A DNA stretch of 64,000 bases from CBDESM01 sp965205165 (lineage in GTDB: Bacteria; Chloroflexota; Dehalococcoidia; Bin125). The stretch spans positions 1,426,001-1,490,000 of the forward strand of contig OZ242037.1 in the NCBI GenBank assembly GCA_965205165.1, in the 5' to 3' direction. Every line of letters starts with the position of its first letter. Within the stretch, counting starts at the first letter, position 1. Of the stretch, positions 17,302 to 24,384 are shown piece after piece. The notes beneath the pieces were generated by a model. That model was not told the origin of the DNA. It saw only the letters and a list, made by a program, of their open reading frames with translations, and ran no database searches. A program made the position numbers and the translations under genes.

Positions 17302-18870
17302 ATGGCGGAGCCGGGTGCGGTTTCGGGAATTTCCACGCCGATGAGCCGTGCCTTCGAGCTGGCCAAGGGCGTGCTCGGAACCACCTCCCCCAACCCCGCA
17401 GTGGGCGCCGTGCTCGTCCGCGACGGCCGCATCGTCGGCGAAGGCGCGACCCAACCGCCCGGCGGCCCGCACGCCGAAGCCGTCGCGCTGAAAGTCGCCG
17501 GCGAACGCGCACGCGGAGCATCGCTGTACGTCACCTTGGAGCCGTGCGCGCACCACGGGCGGACGCCCCCCTGCACCGACGAGATCCTGGCCGCGGGTGT
17601 TTCCGAAGTCGTCGTCGCCTTCGAGGACCCCGATCCGAAAGTCGACGGCCGCGGAATGGAGTGGCTGCGCGAGGCGGGCGTCGCGGTCTCCGCCGGAGAC
17701 GGGGCCGCCGAGGCCGCGGAACTCTACGAGGCCTACGTGCACCACCGCCGCACCGGCCTGCCGTTCGTGACCGCCAAATTCGCCGCCAGCCTCGACGGGC
17801 GGATCGCGTCCACGAGCGGCGACTCCCGCTGGGTGAGCGGCCCCGAAGCGCTGGCCTGGGTGCATCGCCAGCGCCCGTCGCTCGACGCGATCCTGGTCGG
17901 CGTCGGAACCATCCTGGCCGACGACCCCCAGCTGACGGCGCGCCCCGGCGACTGGCAAGGTCCGGTCCCGCAACCCCTGCGGGTCGTGCTGGACAGCCGC
18001 GGGCGGACCCCGCCGGAGGCGCGGGTGCTCGCTGATCAAGAGCGGGCGCCGACGCTGATCTGCACCACGGAGTCCGCGCCGCGCAGCTGGCGGGCCGCCA
18101 TCGCCGATCTGGGCGTGGAGGTCGCGCTGCTGCCCGCGCACGACGAGCGGGTCGCGGTCGAGCCGCTGCTCGAACTGCTCGGCGGCGAGCGCGGCGTGGT
18201 CTCGTTGCTCGTCGAGGGCGGCGGCGAGACGCACGGCGCATTCTTCGACCTCGGACTGGTCGACAAGGTGCACGCCGTAATCGCCCCGATCCTGATCGGC
18301 GGCGACGCGCAGACCGCCGTGCGCGGAAGAGGCGCGCTGCGGATGGCCGATGCCGTGCGGCTGGAGCGCATCTCCGTCGAACACCTGGGCAGGGACATGC
18401 TCGTGACCGGCTACCCCGAGCAGCGCGGCTCCCGCGAACCGCTGCAGCTGCGGCAGGCGGGCGCAGTCGACACGGCCGGGATCGACGCCCTGCTCGGCGC
18501 GGCGCGGGCCTCGCTTGCGGCCGCGGCCCTGCTCGACGCCTGTGGCGACGGGGCCGTCTGGGTCGCGGCCGGGCCCGGCGGAATCGGCGGAGTCGCGGGC
18601 ATCACCGCGACGGGCGCGGATCAAGCCGAACTGGCCTGCCTCGCCGTTGCCGCCGACGCGCCGGCCGGCACGGCTGCGCGGCTGCGGGATGCCGCGTTCG
18701 CCTCGGCCGAGGGCCGCGGCATGCGCTGGCTGACCGCCGCCGAGCGCCCCGAAACATCCGGCCTCGGCCCAAGCTCCACCTGGGCGCGGCTAGGCTTCAG
18801 GTACTTCCGCCGCGACGGAGACGGGGCCAAAGTCTTCATCCGGCGGCTGAGCGGAGGGGAAGGTCCCTAG
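17302..18870 (+). CDS. ribD: RibD riboflavin deaminase/reductase fused to a GNAT-like domain
   Basis: 522 residues. Residues 8-150 are the zinc deaminase that converts diaminohydroxyphosphoribosylaminopyrimidine ('GGPHAEAVAL' and 'EPCAHHGRTPPC' hold the zinc ligands and catalytic Glu). Residues 155-370 are the NADPH-dependent reductase ('PFVTAKFAASLDGRIA', 'LVEGGGETHGAFF'). RibD usually ends near 370. Here about 140 more residues follow with the look of a GNAT acetyltransferase fold: a hydrophobic beta core 'GVAGITATGADQAELACLAV' and an ending 'WARLGFRYFRRDGDGAKVFIRRL', which resembles the GNAT motif B and closing strand. It is the first gene of ribD-ribE-ribBA-ribH. The role of the extra domain is unknown. 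Confidence 0.93.
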   Translation: MAEPGAVSGISTPMSRAFELAKGVLGTTSPNPAVGAVLVRDGRIVGEGATQPPGGPHAEAVALKVAGERARGASLYVTLEPCAHHGRTPPCTDEILAAGVSEVVVAFEDPDPKVDGRGMEWLREAGVAVSAGDGAAEAAELYEAYVHHRRTGLPFVTAKFAASLDGRIASTSGDSRWVSGPEALAWVHRQRPSLDAILVGVGTILADDPQLTARPGDWQGPVPQPLRVVLDSRGRTPPEARVLADQERAPTLICTTESAPRSWRAAIADLGVEVALLPAHDERVAVEPLLELLGGERGVVSLLVEGGGETHGAFFDLGLVDKVHAVIAPILIGGDAQTAVRGRGALRMADAVRLERISVEHLGRDMLVTGYPEQRGSREPLQLRQAGAVDTAGIDALLGAARASLAAAALLDACGDGAVWVAAGPGGIGGVAGITATGADQAELACLAVAADAPAGTAARLRDAAFASAEGRGMRWLTAAERPETSGLGPSSTWARLGFRYFRRDGDGAKVFIRRLSGGEGP

Positions 18871-19484
18871 TGTTCACCGGCATCATCGAAGAGGTCGGCG
18901 GGATCGTGGAGGCCTCCGAGGGCGTCCTCCGCATCTCCGCCCCGCTGATCCTGGCCGACGCCGCGCTGGGCGACAGCATCGCCATCAACGGCGTCGATCT
19001 CACCGTCGCCGCGATCGACGGCCCCACCTTCATGGCCAACGTGATGCCCGAAACCTACCGCCGCTCGAATCTCGGCGGCTTGGAGCCGGGCGCCCGCGTC
19101 AACTTGGAGCGCTCCGTCCGCCCCGCCGACCGGCTCAGCGGCCACATCGTGCGCGGCGTCGTCGAGGGCCGCGGCGCTTTCCGCTCCGCAACACTGGAAG
19201 AGGAGGCCGTCGTCGCCTGGTACGACGCGCCGCCGGAACTGCTGCGCTACACGATCGTGAAGGGGCCGATCTGCATCGACGGGGCCAGCCTCACGATCAT
19301 CGACAAGGACGAGGCCGGCTTTGCCGTCTCGCTCGTTCAGTACACTCAGCAGCACACGAACCTGCTCGACCGCGAGCCCGGCGACGCGGTGAACCTCGAG
19401 ACCGACATCATGGCCCGCTACGTCGATCAGCTGCTTGAAGCCCGCTTGGCCGAGCGGGGCGATCCGAGCCCGGCGAGGACCTGA
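18870..19484 (+). CDS. ribE: Riboflavin synthase alpha subunit
   Basis: 204 residues with the two repeated lumazine-binding barrels. The enzyme dismutates two 6,7-dimethyl-8-ribityllumazine molecules to give riboflavin. The N-terminal M-F-T-G-I-I-E active-site segment is intact, as is 'KGPICIDGASLTI' in barrel 2 and the ending 'GDAVNLETDIMARYV'. Two positions are unusual: the barrel-1 'GVCLTV' is 'GVDLTV', and the normally strong G-H-V-D-G is G-V-V-E-G (in 'SGHIVRGVVEG'). The GTG start at 18870 shares its first base with the ribD stop (TAGTG), so translation is coupled. Confidence 0.93.
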   Translation: MFTGIIEEVGGIVEASEGVLRISAPLILADAALGDSIAINGVDLTVAAIDGPTFMANVMPETYRRSNLGGLEPGARVNLERSVRPADRLSGHIVRGVVEGRGAFRSATLEEEAVVAWYDAPPELLRYTIVKGPICIDGASLTIIDKDEAGFAVSLVQYTQQHTNLLDREPGDAVNLETDIMARYVDQLLEARLAERGDPSPART

Positions 19485-19486
19485 CG

Positions 19487-20851
19487 ATGCCCCGTAAGAC
19501 AGCCCCGGCCAAGCCGGCCCAGCCCAAGCAGCGGCGCAAGCCCGCCGCCAAAACGGCCGCCAAGAGCGGCGGCCGCTCCCGCGGCTCCGCCTTCTGCAGC
19601 GTCGAAGAGGCGATCCAGGAGTTCGCGCAGGGCCGCCCCCTGATCATCACCGACGACGAGGATCGCGAGAACGAGGGCGACCTCGCCCTGCCCGCGCAGT
19701 TCGTCAACTCCGACACGATCAACTTCATGGCCACCCACGGCCGCGGCCTGATCTGCATCGCCATGAGCGGCGACCGGCTCGACCGCCTCGGCCTGCGGCT
19801 GATGGTCGACCAAGGCCAGAACACCGCCCCGCTCGGCACCGCCTTCACCGTCAGCGTCGAGGCCCGCACCGGCGTCACCACCGGCATCTCCGCGCCCGAC
19901 CGCGCCCGCACCGTGCAGGTGCTGATGGACCCCAACACCCAGCCCGAAGACTTGGTCCGCCCCGGCCACATGTTCCCGCTCCGCGCGCGCGAGGGCGGCG
20001 TGCTCGTCCGCGCCGGCCAGACCGAAGCCTCCGTCGACCTCTGCGAACTCGCCGATCTCCAGCCCGGCGCCGTGATTTGCGAGATCATGAAGCGCGACGG
20101 CACCATGGCCCGCCTGCCCGACCTGATGCGCTTCTCCAAGCGCCACGACATCAAGATGATCTCGGTCGAGCAGATCATCCAGTACCGCCTGCGCACCGAG
20201 CGCCTGGTCGAGCGCGTCTCCGAAGCCCGCCTGCCCACCGACCACGGCGACTTCCGGCTAATCGGCTACCGCGCCCGCGGCTCCTCCGAAGAGCACGTCG
20301 CCCTCGTCATCGGCGAGGACGCCCCGGACGAGCCGACCCTCGTCCGCGTGCACTCGCAGTGCCTCACCGGCGACGTGTTCGGCTCCCAGCGCTGCGACTG
20401 CGGCGAGCAGCTCGACATCGCCATGCGCCTCGTCGCCGAGGCCGGCCGCGGAGTGATCGTCTACATGGCCCAAGAGGGCCGCGGCATCGGCCTGCACAAC
20501 AAAATCTCCGCCTACGCGCTGCAGGACGAAGGCATGGACACGGTCGAGGCCAACCTCGCCCTGGGCTTCGACGCCGACCGCCGCGACTACGGCATCGGCA
20601 TGCAGATCCTGCGCGACCTCGGCGTCTCCCGCATCCGCCTGCTGACCAACAACCCCGCCAAGCGCCACGGCCTCGCCGGCTACGGCCTCGAAATCATCGA
20701 GCGCGTGCCCGTGATCGCCACCGCCAACCCCCACAACGTCCGCTACCTCACCGCAAAGCAGGAAAAAATGGGCCACCTGCTCGATTCCAAGGCGCTCGAA
20801 GAGACCGAACCCGCCGACCTGCTGCCGACCGACGCGGCGGCCAGCGCCTAG
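19487..20851 (+). CDS. ribBA: RibBA: DHBP synthase / GTP cyclohydrolase II
   Basis: 454 residues, bifunctional. After a basic tail (residues 1-36, Lys/Ala/Pro repeats), residues 38-235 are 3,4-dihydroxy-2-butanone-4-phosphate synthase, with the acidic 'DDEDRENEGDL' metal site and 'RTGVTTGISAPDRA'. Residues 245-445 are GTP cyclohydrolase II, with the zinc site 'SQCLTGDVFGSQRCDCGEQL' and the catalytic 'QEGRGIGL'. Together they supply both precursors for riboflavin. The ATG at 19487 is 2 bases after the ribE stop, and GAGG lies 9 bases upstream. The Lys-rich tail is not part of the enzyme fold. Confidence 0.96.
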   Translation: MPRKTAPAKPAQPKQRRKPAAKTAAKSGGRSRGSAFCSVEEAIQEFAQGRPLIITDDEDRENEGDLALPAQFVNSDTINFMATHGRGLICIAMSGDRLDRLGLRLMVDQGQNTAPLGTAFTVSVEARTGVTTGISAPDRARTVQVLMDPNTQPEDLVRPGHMFPLRAREGGVLVRAGQTEASVDLCELADLQPGAVICEIMKRDGTMARLPDLMRFSKRHDIKMISVEQIIQYRLRTERLVERVSEARLPTDHGDFRLIGYRARGSSEEHVALVIGEDAPDEPTLVRVHSQCLTGDVFGSQRCDCGEQLDIAMRLVAEAGRGVIVYMAQEGRGIGLHNKISAYALQDEGMDTVEANLALGFDADRRDYGIGMQILRDLGVSRIRLLTNNPAKRHGLAGYGLEIIERVPVIATANPHNVRYLTAKQEKMGHLLDSKALEETEPADLLPTDAAASA

Positions 20852-20859
20852 GCCCGGCC

Positions 20860-21351
20860 GTGGTCCGCATCCACGACGGCGCCGCCCCGCCCGATCCCGA
20901 ATCCGGCCCCGCCGCCGGTCTGCGCTTCGCCGTCGTCGTCTCCCGCTTCAACGACTTAGTCACCTCCAAACTGCTCGACGGCTGCCTCGATCACCTCCTC
21001 GCCTCCGGCGCGGACGACGGCGCGATCGACGTCTACTGGGTGCCCGGCGCGTTCGAGATCCCCTTGGTCGCGCGGCGCTGCGCGGAAACAGCGCGCTTCG
21101 ACGCCGTCATCTGCCTGGGCGCCGTGATCGAAGGCGAAACCGACCATTACCGCCTCGTCGTCGACGCCGCCACGGCCGGCATCGCCCAAGTCGCGCAGGC
21201 GACCGGCGTGCCCTGCATCTTCGAAGTGCTGGCCACGCAGACGGTCGAGCTGGCGCTGGCCCGCGCCGGCGGCGCCGCCGGAAACAAGGGCGAAGAGGCC
21301 GCTCAAGCAGCGATCGAAACCGCCCGCATCCTCGCCGCGATCCAGCCCTAG
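20860..21351 (+). CDS. ribH: Lumazine synthase
   Basis: 163 residues. The protein condenses DHBP with 5-amino-6-ribitylaminouracil to make the substrate of RibE, normally in a 60-mer or pentamer. Visible motifs are 'VVVSRFNDLVTSKLLDG', 'VPGAFEIPLVA', 'CLGAVIEGETDHYRLV' (His near 95, the catalytic histidine) and the phosphate-binding 'GNKGEEAA'. The GTG at 20860 is the first start codon after the ribBA stop that keeps the typical N-terminal length; the frame extends upstream only as ribBA shadow. It is the last gene of the riboflavin operon. Confidence 0.93.
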   Translation: MVRIHDGAAPPDPESGPAAGLRFAVVVSRFNDLVTSKLLDGCLDHLLASGADDGAIDVYWVPGAFEIPLVARRCAETARFDAVICLGAVIEGETDHYRLVVDAATAGIAQVAQATGVPCIFEVLATQTVELALARAGGAAGNKGEEAAQAAIETARILAAIQP

Positions 21352-21366
21352 CGGCCCGCCCTCCGC

Positions 21367-21882
21367 TCAGGCGGACGCCGACCGCTGCTCCGCCTCCGCT
21401 CCCTCGAACGCGGCCGCCGTCACGCGCCAAGCGCGGATCTCCGCCGCATGCTCCAAGTCATGTTCGATCAGCGCGTCCGTGACGTCGTTGACGCTCCACG
21501 CCTCATCGCCGACGACGTACTGCTCGCGCGTCCGCTCCGCGTCGGTGAGGCTGCGGATGCGCGCCCGCAGCGCCTCCCGGGCCTGCTCGAGCGAGCGCAG
21601 CAGCTCGCTGATCTGGAAATGCTCCCAAGCCTTCGGCGCGTAGTCGTTGACCGCGTGCTCCGATGGCAGCGAGCCGATCCGCTCCCCCGCCTCCCACCGC
21701 TCCATCGCGTGAACCACCCAGCGATCCCACGCGATCAAGTGCGCGAAGCAGGCCCGGATGCTCCACACCCCGACCACGTCCGGCTGGTCGAAGGCCAAGT
21801 CCGGCAGGCCCTCCGCGGATTCCAGCAGGCGGCGGCGGGCATCGTCGAGATCTGTGGTCTCACTGCGGATTTCAGTGACCAT
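21367..21882 (-). CDS. DinB-like/maleylpyruvate-isomerase-type four-helix protein
   Basis: 171 residues, helical. The N-terminal part has the DinB-superfamily pattern of a Trp-Ser segment followed by a His-containing helix ('GVWSIRACFAHLIAWDRWVVHAMERW'), and a second 'DALIEHDLEHAAEIRAWR' supplies two more His. Three His in these places usually bind a divalent metal. Many family members are thiol-dependent S-transferases (bacillithiol or mycothiol), but the substrate is unknown. The ATG at 21882 has GGAG 6 bases upstream. The gene is convergent with ribH. Confidence 0.7.
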   Translation of the reverse strand: MVTEIRSETTDLDDARRRLLESAEGLPDLAFDQPDVVGVWSIRACFAHLIAWDRWVVHAMERWEAGERIGSLPSEHAVNDYAPKAWEHFQISELLRSLEQAREALRARIRSLTDAERTREQYVVGDEAWSVNDVTDALIEHDLEHAAEIRAWRVTAAAFEGAEAEQRSASA

Positions 21883-21987
21883 CGGCGGCTCCAAAGCGGG
21901 CGTGCGGCGGCGGGCGGAGAGTCCGGGAAGTTCGGCGTGTCCGGCGTTAATGCCGTTAACCTAGCCAACATGCGGGTCAGGATCAGG

Positions 21988-22015
21988 CCGTTCCGTAATC
22001 TGCGATACAGAACGG
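21988..22015. promoter_or_regulatory. Imperfect inverted repeat in the DinB-coaE spacer
   Basis: CCGTTCCGTA (21988-21997) and TACAGAACGG (22006-22015) are inverted with one mismatch around an 8-base centre. The site lies in a 311-base divergent spacer otherwise lacking genes. It could be an operator; a terminator is unlikely since both flanking genes point away. The rest of the spacer (21883-22193) shows a TAGCAT -10-like box upstream of coaE and nothing else I can name. Confidence 0.3.
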
Positions 22016-22193
22016 ATTCCCCCGCTCAGCCGACCGGAAGGGGGTCGGAGCGCTCATTCGCGGGCCCGCCGGCCGCGGCGCTTGACGCTCCCTGAGGGCG
22101 CTCAATAGCATCGTAGTTCGGCGCCCCGACGGTGCCGCGTGCCGCGCCGCGCTCCAAGCGTGCGGCCGTGCGGACTGAAGGGCCGCCCCATCC

Positions 22194-22799
22194 ATGCGCT
22201 CAATCGGACTCACCGGCGGGATCGCATCGGGCAAGTCAACTGTGGTCGAGGCTCTGCGCGGCCTCGGCGCCGCCACGATCGACGCCGACAAGCTGGGCCA
22301 CCAGACCTACGAGCCCGGCACCGGCACCTTCCAGGCCGTGGTCGAAGCCTTCGGCCAAGAGCTGGTCGCCGAGGACGGCACGATCGACCGCCGCGTGCTC
22401 GGCGGCAAGGTCTTCGGCAAGCCGGACGAGCTGAAGCGCCTGACCGACATCGTCTGGCCCGGCATCCGCGCCCTCGCCGATGCCGAACTGAAGCGGCTGG
22501 CCGGCGAGGGAGCAACCGATGTAGCCGTGCTCGAAGCCGCCGTCCTGATCGAGGCCGAATGGCAGGACTTGGTCGACGAAGTCTGGGTGGTCTCGGTCAC
22601 CCCCGAGGCCGCCCGCCAGCGCCTGATGGCCCGCAACGATATGAGCGCCGAAGACGCCGACGCCCGCATCGCCTCGCAAATCTCCAACGAAGAACGGCTC
22701 GCCCACGCCGATGTCGTGATCGACACCGACTGCCCGCTCGACGAGGTGCAGGCGCGGGTCCGAGCCGCTTGGAACGACCTGAACGCGCGCATCGGCTGA
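22194..22799 (+). CDS. coaE: Dephospho-CoA kinase
   Basis: 201 residues, the last enzyme of coenzyme A synthesis, which phosphorylates the 3'-OH of dephospho-CoA. The P-loop G-G-I-A-S-G-K-S-T lies at residues 7-15. The CoA-domain 'IDADKLGHQTYEPGT' and lid 'ARNDMSAEDADARIASQ' are intact, as is the end 'ADVVIDTDCPLDEVQARV'. The start ATG has no strong ribosome site. The gene is followed after 46 bases by the AAA+ ATPase gene and may be transcribed with it. Confidence 0.95.
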   Translation: MRSIGLTGGIASGKSTVVEALRGLGAATIDADKLGHQTYEPGTGTFQAVVEAFGQELVAEDGTIDRRVLGGKVFGKPDELKRLTDIVWPGIRALADAELKRLAGEGATDVAVLEAAVLIEAEWQDLVDEVWVVSVTPEAARQRLMARNDMSAEDADARIASQISNEERLAHADVVIDTDCPLDEVQARVRAAWNDLNARIG

Positions 22800-22845
22800 T
22801 GCGGGCGGAAAGCGACGCCGCGGAACGCCAACCGGGGAGAACACG

Positions 22846-23757
22846 ATGACCACTGCCGCATCCATCGCCGAGGCCGAGCCGATCACCGAGTACCGCTCGT
22901 GGGCGGTCGAGGAGTTCCGGCTCGAGGAAGAGCCCTACTACGTCCCCGTCCACGACGAAATCGACATCTTCGAGGCCGCTTGGAACAGCAAGATCCCCGT
23001 CCTGCTCAAGGGCCCCACCGGCTGCGGCAAGACCCGCTTCATCGAGCACATGGCCTACCGCCTCAACCGCCCCCTCGCCGTCGTCCGCGACGGCAAGCGC
23101 GAAATCGAAACCGAATCCAACCTCCCCTTGGTCACCGTCGCCTGCCACGAGGACCTCACCGCCAGCGACCTCGTCGGCCGCTACCTGCTCGAAGGCAACG
23201 AAACCGTCTGGATCGACGGCCCCCTCACCCGCGCCGTCAAGGCCGGCGCCATCTGCTACCTCGACGAGGTCGTCGAGGCCCGCAAGGACACCACCGTCCT
23301 GATCCACCCCCTCACCGACCACCGCCGCATCCTCCCCGTCGAAAAGAAGTCCCAGCTGCTCCAGGCACGCGACGGCTTCCTGCTCGTCATCTCCTTCAAC
23401 CCCGGCTACCAGAGCGCCCTCAAGGACCTCAAGCAGTCCACCCGCCAGCGCTTCGTCGCCATCGAATTCGACTACCCCCCACGCGAAACCGAGGCCGAAA
23501 TCGTCGAGCACGAATCCGGCTGCTCTCCGGACGTCGCCCTCAACCTCGCCAAGATGGCCGAGAAAATCCGCAACCTGCGCGAGCACGGCCTCGCCGAGGG
23601 CGCCAGCACCCGCCTGCTGATCTACGCCGGACGCATGATCGCCTCCGGCGTCAGCCCTCGTCGCGCCTGCCAGGTCGCCATCGTCTGGCCCCTCACCGAC
23701 GACGGCGAGGTCCAGCGCAGCATCGAGGAGGTCGTCTCCTCGATCTTCGAGGACTAG
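22846..23757 (+). CDS. MoxR-class AAA+ ATPase of the CbbQ/NirQ/NorQ type
   Basis: 303 residues. Walker A is G-P-T-G-C-G-K-T (56-63), Walker B is 'AICYLDEV' with Asp140-Glu141, and sensor 1 is 'FLLVISFNPGYQ'. The segment 'LVGRYLL' and the short N-terminal lead-in place it in the CbbQ/NirQ/NorQ branch, whose hexamers remodel or insert metal into a client enzyme with a VWA partner. The partner gene is at 24385, separated by a phosphoesterase gene. No RuBisCO or nitric-oxide-reductase gene is in the window, so the client is not known. The stop is 11 bases from the next start. Confidence 0.92.
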   Translation: MTTAASIAEAEPITEYRSWAVEEFRLEEEPYYVPVHDEIDIFEAAWNSKIPVLLKGPTGCGKTRFIEHMAYRLNRPLAVVRDGKREIETESNLPLVTVACHEDLTASDLVGRYLLEGNETVWIDGPLTRAVKAGAICYLDEVVEARKDTTVLIHPLTDHRRILPVEKKSQLLQARDGFLLVISFNPGYQSALKDLKQSTRQRFVAIEFDYPPRETEAEIVEHESGCSPDVALNLAKMAEKIRNLREHGLAEGASTRLLIYAGRMIASGVSPRRACQVAIVWPLTDDGEVQRSIEEVVSSIFED

Positions 23758-23768
23758 CGGCCACCCTC

Positions 23769-24344
23769 ATGCGGCTCGGCATCGTCTCCGACATCCACTG
23801 CAACGCCGTCGCGCTCGACCGCGCCATCGCGCAGATGGGCGACGTCGACGAACTGCTCTGCGCCGGCGACGCCTGCTACCAGTACCGCTTCTCCAACGAG
23901 GTCGCCCAGCGCCTGCGCCAGGCCGGCGCCCGCTACGTGCTCGGCAACCACGAGGAGATCCTGCTCGGCGAAGAGGGCGCGCGCGCCCAGGCCTCCCCTT
24001 CCGTCGACCGTGAGCTGCTCGAATGGTCCCGCGGCCAGCCGCAGCTGATCCGCACCGACATCGGCGCGAAGAAGCTGCTCATGTTCCACGCCACCCCTTG
24101 GGCCCCCTACCGCGACTACCTCTTCCCCCACGACCCCGCCCTCGAGCGCCTGGCCGAGGAAGAGGCCGACTTCATCATCTACGGCCACACCCACGCGCCC
24201 CTCGTCCGCCGCATCGGTCGCGCACTCGTCGTCAACCCCGGTTCGGCCGGCGAGTTCCGCGGGGCCGAGCGCACCCTCACCTATGCTGTGCTGGACACCG
24301 CTGCGGACTCGGCCACGATCGAAACCATCGATCTCGGCGCATAG
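23769..24344 (+). CDS. YfcE/MJ0936-type metallophosphoesterase
   Basis: 191 residues, a small calcineurin-like phosphodiesterase. All metal motifs are present: S-D-I-H-C-N at 7-12, G-D in 'CAGDA', G-N-H-E near 62, and G-H-T-H near 140, followed by 'VVNPGSAG'. It lies between the AAA+ ATPase (11 bases) and its VWA partner (40 bases), so the three are probably one transcript. The substrate is unknown; relatives hydrolyse phosphodiesters or cyclic nucleotides. Confidence 0.88.
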   Translation: MRLGIVSDIHCNAVALDRAIAQMGDVDELLCAGDACYQYRFSNEVAQRLRQAGARYVLGNHEEILLGEEGARAQASPSVDRELLEWSRGQPQLIRTDIGAKKLLMFHATPWAPYRDYLFPHDPALERLAEEEADFIIYGHTHAPLVRRIGRALVVNPGSAGEFRGAERTLTYAVLDTAADSATIETIDLGA

Positions 24345-24384
24345 CGCCCGCCGGACCCGACGGCGCGGATGAGCGAGCGAAACC

